Shown here: positions 33,867 to 36,938 of the stretch, one piece after another
Layout: each line of letters opens with the position of its first letter
Numbering within the stretch: the stretch's first letter is position 1
Assembly: GCA_022424905.1 (NCBI GenBank)
Contig: JAKMGP010000082.1
Location: forward strand, 1-36,938
Source of the DNA: Akkermansiaceae bacterium
GTDB taxonomy: Bacteria > Verrucomicrobiota > Verrucomicrobiia > Verrucomicrobiales > Akkermansiaceae
Length of the DNA stretch: 36,938 bases
Direction: 5' to 3'
Made by a program: the position numbers and the translations under genes
Notes under the pieces: generated by a model
Told to the model about the DNA's origin: nothing
The model's input: only the letters and a program-made list of their open reading frames with translations
Database searches by the model: none

Positions 33867-34976
33867 TTACTTTTTGAAGGAGATGATCGCGGTAGCCGCC
33901 ATTGCAGGATCTAGCCGCTGCTTGAAAGACTGTTGAATCGCCCTCTTGGTCCTTAGCACTTTTCCATTATACACCTCTTTGCCATCCACAAAAACCTTTA
34001 CGGGCTCTTCAAGATCCAACAGTTGATCATTCAAATACAGAGTCAGAGGAGTTTCACCAGCACCCTTGATCGTAATTTCTTGGCCTTTTACCGAAGCAAT
34101 AACGACATCTTTCGGCTTCCCACCTAGCCAATAAAACCGCTCCGAACGTTTCCCTGACTTTCCCCAAATTACCTTTTGAGGCCAAGCCTTTCGTGTCTTG
34201 GTTGCCATCCACGGAACTGCCTCAGCATCCTTTTTTTTCATCCAGTGCCCCATCTCCGGGTAAATGGTGACTTTGTGCTCGTAGCATCCTCGTTCTTTTT
34301 GAAGTTTTGCCAGTTTTTCACCCCATTGTGCTGCGACTTCATTTCGCTTATACGCCGCATCCTTACCCCCCATATAAATTCGGAAAGGTAGGTTACAGAG
34401 TCCATCCGCTGTCGCGTCATTGGGATGACCCGCCATCATAGTTGCTGCACCAAAACGGTCTGCCAAACGTGGGGCCAGCTGATATACCCCATCGCCTCCA
34501 GCCGAATAACCCATTAAGTAGACCCGATTGGGATCAACCCCCTTCAGAGCCACCATGTCTTCGATGAGCTTCGAAAACAGTTCATCAATGTGCCACTCGT
34601 GCCAAAGATTCCACGTGTCACTCGGTGCGCGCGGCGCAACATACCAACCTTCCTTCGGAACGTAGAGTTGAATTTGATTATTCCACTGTTGGTCATTCAC
34701 TCGAGCCGGCGCCCCTCCTCCTCCGTGCATCGAAATGTAAAGTGCACGCTTTCCTGGCTCCACCTCACCATAAAGTTTACCCACGCATCTCATCGTCTTC
34801 TTCGCCGCCTTGATTTCAAAATATTGGAATCCGCCCTTCACCTCTCTCATCTTAAGCTCACGTTTCGCCGCCATTCCCTCAAACGTTTCAGCCACAATCT
34901 TGGATGCGGCTTCCTTGGTCAACTCAGCTCGAACCACCCCCAAAAAAGCCCCGACACAACAAATGAAAATCTTCAT
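33867..34976 (-). CDS. exported alpha/beta hydrolase with an LpqC-like esterase core
   Basis: 369 residues: signal peptide (about 1-17), a leader domain, then an alpha/beta-hydrolase core. The oxyanion region is ISMHGGGGAP (81-90), the nucleophile elbow GYSAGGDG is at about 156-163 and the late His is in EMGHWMKK. PHB depolymerase/polyhydroxyalkanoate-type esterases share this layout and are often called LpqC-like. A beta-rich C-terminal domain of about 100 residues (KPKDVVIASVKGQEITIKGAG onwards) may bind carbohydrate. It probably hydrolyses an ester such as an acetyl or feruloyl group on a polysaccharide. The 270-bp gap after its start up to 35247 shows no feature I can support. Confidence 0.88.
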   Translation of the reverse strand: MKIFICCVGAFLGVVRAELTKEAASKIVAETFEGMAAKRELKMREVKGGFQYFEIKAAKKTMRCVGKLYGEVEPGKRALYISMHGGGGAPARVNDQQWNNQIQLYVPKEGWYVAPRAPSDTWNLWHEWHIDELFSKLIEDMVALKGVDPNRVYLMGYSAGGDGVYQLAPRLADRFGAATMMAGHPNDATADGLCNLPFRIYMGGKDAAYKRNEVAAQWGEKLAKLQKERGCYEHKVTIYPEMGHWMKKKDAEAVPWMATKTRKAWPQKVIWGKSGKRSERFYWLGGKPKDVVIASVKGQEITIKGAGETPLTLYLNDQLLDLEEPVKVFVDGKEVYNGKVLRTKRAIQQSFKQRLDPAMAATAIISFKK

Positions 34977-35247
34977 AGGAAAAGACTGCCCTCGTAATCA
35001 AAACGATGCCAATTTTTTCTGTCATCGCCACAACATTTCCAAAAGTCTTGCGGAGTGAACTATTTCCACAAAGCTCGCAAGAAGACCGTGATTAAAATCC
35101 TCAGCTTCATGATGTGGGAATTCAAAATTGGATAGATTCAGAGAGCGGTGTCTCAGATCACAGATGTTCCACTGCTTAAAGCCCCCTTCAAAAAACACCC
35201 TTCCGTATCACACCTGAAATGCCAATATCCGGACTCCAAAAACAACG

Positions 35248-36306
35248 ATGATGACACTCAATCAGAAAATCGGAATCATCGGAAGTGGCTTTATCATCAA
35301 TGATTGCCACCTCCCAGCCTACCGAAAACTCGGACTGAATATTAAGGCGATCGCATCACGAACAAATGCCAATGCCTGCAAAACTGCCAAACTTTATAAT
35401 ATTCCCAAGGTCCACGAAAACATAGAGGCCCTCCTCGATGATTCCTCCATCGAAATTCTAGACATTGCAGTCCCTCCTCAACATCAACCCGATCTTATTC
35501 TTGCCGCCTGCCAGCGAGGAACGGTGAAAGGAATTCTTGCTCAGAAGCCCCTCGCTCTGGACTACGCGACCGCCCGCAACTTAGTCGACACATGTAAAGC
35601 AAAAGGAATCATGCTAGCAGTGAACCAAAATATGCGCTTCGACCCTTCAGTGGCCGAGGCCTCTTCACTCCTCAGCGAGGGGCGGTTTGGAGATGCGATC
35701 TTCACCACCATCACGATGCGCGGAATCCCCCACTGGCAACCTTGGCAAGCTGAACTCGAATCCGCTACCCTCAAGGTTATGTCGATCCATCACCTCGACT
35801 GCCTTCGCTACTGGCATGGCAGCCCTGAAGCGATCTATTGCAGCACCCGCTCTGACCCACGCACCACCTTCCCACACCACGATGGCATCTGCACCAGTAT
35901 CCTCGAGTATTCCGATGGCTTCCGCGCAACCATCATCGATGATGTTTGGACCGGGCCTGCTCATGAAGGCTGCCCGTCCGACATTCATATCGAATTTCGC
36001 ATTGAAGGCACCCGAGGCCTCGCTATCGGAAGTATTGGTTGGTGTCAGGATCCTTATACCAGCCCTTCGACTTTGCGTCATGCAGCCATCGGGGAGTCAA
36101 AATTCACTGAAGCAAAGCTGAAAGGCAGCTGGTTCCCCGATGCCTTCGGCGGCACCATGCTTGCGCTGCTCCGTGCTCTCCAACTCGAGACCCAACCAAC
36201 CATAGGCGGGTCTGATAATTTAAAAACCATTGCTCTAGTCGAAGCCGCCGTCCTCAGCTCAACTGAAAAACGACGGGTTCTTCTCGACGAAATTCTCCAA
36301 ACTTAA
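35248..36306 (+). CDS. Gfo/Idh/MocA family oxidoreductase
   Basis: 352 residues. The N-terminal Rossmann domain has GIIGSGFI (9-16) and AIASRTNANA. The usual E-K-P catalytic/cofactor motif reads AQKPLALD (Q-K-P) after RGTVKGI. The C-terminal half is the alpha/beta sheet with SIHHLDCLRYWHG, which carries the conserved HxxD-like pair. It is an NAD(P)-dependent dehydrogenase for a sugar, inositol or sugar acid in the cytoplasm. The sugar isomerase gene starts 12 bp downstream, an arrangement known from inositol and other polyol catabolic operons. Substrate unknown. Confidence 0.92.
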   Translation: MMTLNQKIGIIGSGFIINDCHLPAYRKLGLNIKAIASRTNANACKTAKLYNIPKVHENIEALLDDSSIEILDIAVPPQHQPDLILAACQRGTVKGILAQKPLALDYATARNLVDTCKAKGIMLAVNQNMRFDPSVAEASSLLSEGRFGDAIFTTITMRGIPHWQPWQAELESATLKVMSIHHLDCLRYWHGSPEAIYCSTRSDPRTTFPHHDGICTSILEYSDGFRATIIDDVWTGPAHEGCPSDIHIEFRIEGTRGLAIGSIGWCQDPYTSPSTLRHAAIGESKFTEAKLKGSWFPDAFGGTMLALLRALQLETQPTIGGSDNLKTIALVEAAVLSSTEKRRVLLDEILQT

Positions 36307-36318
36307 GATCTTCACCTC

Positions 36319-36938
36319 ATGAAACTTGGAATCATCAACAGCGCGTTTAGCCAAGCCGGTGTCGACACCGTCACTGGCCTCGAGCATATTGCACGAATCG
36401 GATTCGACTCCGTCGATATATTTACGGAGCCCTCTATGATTTCAACTGACGAAATATCTGCGATTACTAAAACCTGCGAAGCCAACAAACTCCCCATCTT
36501 CTCTCTTCCTGTGGTTGCAATAGGCCTAATCGATTTCAATGACCCCGTCCGCGAATACCACATCGCCCGCTGCAAGGAATTCATTGATCTCGCCGCCCAC
36601 TGGGGTGCCAAAAATATCCTACTAGTTCTTGGCGAATACATTTGGCAGCGTGAAGTCATCCCTCCCGAAGAACAATGGCGATGGGGGCTCGAGTGCTGCC
36701 GGGTCCTGGGAGACTACGCCGACCGCAAAGGCGTCGACATTGCCCTCGAACTTGAACCCTTTCGCCTCAGCCTGCTCAGCAGCATTGATGAGATGTCCCG
36801 CTTCGTTCGCGAATGTGACCACCCGCGCGTCCGGGCCAACATCGACATCTCCCATCTCGTCCTCGCCGACAATGGCCCCGAAGAAGTTTCAAAACTGGCT
36901 GGCCAGGCCATTCACGTCCACATTAGTGATTGCGATGG
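36319..36938 (+). CDS. sugar phosphate isomerase/epimerase (xylose isomerase-like TIM barrel), partial
   Basis: Open from the ATG at 36319 to the window edge (206 codons, 3' end missing). MKLGIINSAFSQAG begins a TIM barrel. The strands LEHIARIGFDSVDIF, AKNILLVLGEY and ALELEPF (Glu) and the segments ANIDISHL (Asp) and HVHISDCD (His) give the metal ligands of the AP-endonuclease-2/xylose isomerase-like family. It likely interconverts a keto- or aldo-sugar with the product of the oxidoreductase just upstream. The last metal Glu would lie beyond the edge. Confidence 0.9.
   Translation, partial: MKLGIINSAFSQAGVDTVTGLEHIARIGFDSVDIFTEPSMISTDEISAITKTCEANKLPIFSLPVVAIGLIDFNDPVREYHIARCKEFIDLAAHWGAKNILLVLGEYIWQREVIPPEEQWRWGLECCRVLGDYADRKGVDIALELEPFRLSLLSSIDEMSRFVRECDHPRVRANIDISHLVLADNGPEEVSKLAGQAIHVHISDCD

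Noticed and set aside
1..36938. Defence system, prophage, transposon or CRISPR array
   Set aside because: No integrase, transposase, cas, restriction or toxin-antitoxin motif is seen, and there are no regularly spaced repeats on either strand.

Overview
The window looks like a chromosomal segment from a Verrucomicrobiota bacterium, probably near Verrucomicrobiales/Akkermansiaceae. The signs are a PEP-CTERM sorting tail (VPEP plus hydrophobic stretch plus RRRR), a very large secreted LTD/CotH/chitobiase-type protein with a DNDGDG-rich tail, BNR-repeat sialidases, a GntR/LacI chimeric regulator, weak Shine-Dalgarno sites and many GTG starts. The taxonomic call is inference. I see no phage, integrase, IS element or CRISPR array.

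Layout. 1-240: tRNA-Leu(UAA) on the minus strand. 239-3838: a DUF58 protein converging on a minus-strand run of an unknown exported protein, a SET-domain methyltransferase and a TlpA-like protein without its CXXC cysteines. 3964-9310: parB, an animal-type glutaminyl cyclase lipoprotein, a Gly/Trp-rich lipoprotein, rsgA, a rhomboid protease and mazG. 9311-9645: no protein gene, but a small SRP RNA. 9646-11319: a xylose-reductase-like aldo/keto reductase with an SDR. 11406-12589: a small lipoprotein and a glycine-zipper OmpA lipoprotein. 12677-16876: a WbuC-like cupin facing a tightly overlapping three-gene operon that reads as glucosylglycerate synthesis (synthase and phosphatase) plus phosphorolysis (GH13_18 phosphorylase).

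17015-26906: a secreted-protein region with a PEP-CTERM protein, a BNR-repeat protein, the 1279-residue CotH protein, a complete GH33 sialidase and a divergent GntR/LacI-type regulator followed by an Fpg-like glycosylase. 26960-29172: a small membrane protein, argF, and a GtrA-like protein overlapping argF. 29230-34976: minus-strand envelope genes: a GtrC-like membrane protein, a GtrB-like GT2, a YejM/LTA-synthase-like membrane phospho- or sulfo-hydrolase and an exported alpha/beta hydrolase. 35248 to the end: a Gfo/Idh/MocA oxidoreductase and a TIM-barrel sugar isomerase cut by the window edge.

How the genes work together. The best supported module is the glucosylglycerate operon, a likely osmolyte or carbon-reserve cycle. 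The sialidase/BNR/CotH block suggests glycan use or surface interaction, with a local regulator. GtrA, GtrB-like and GtrC-like genes may form a three-part glycan decoration system split over two strands. Items most worth a second look are the cysteine-less thioredoxin in line with a SET methyltransferase, the lipoprotein glutaminyl cyclase next to parB, the SRP RNA, and an in-frame 47-codon extension beyond the sialidase stop.
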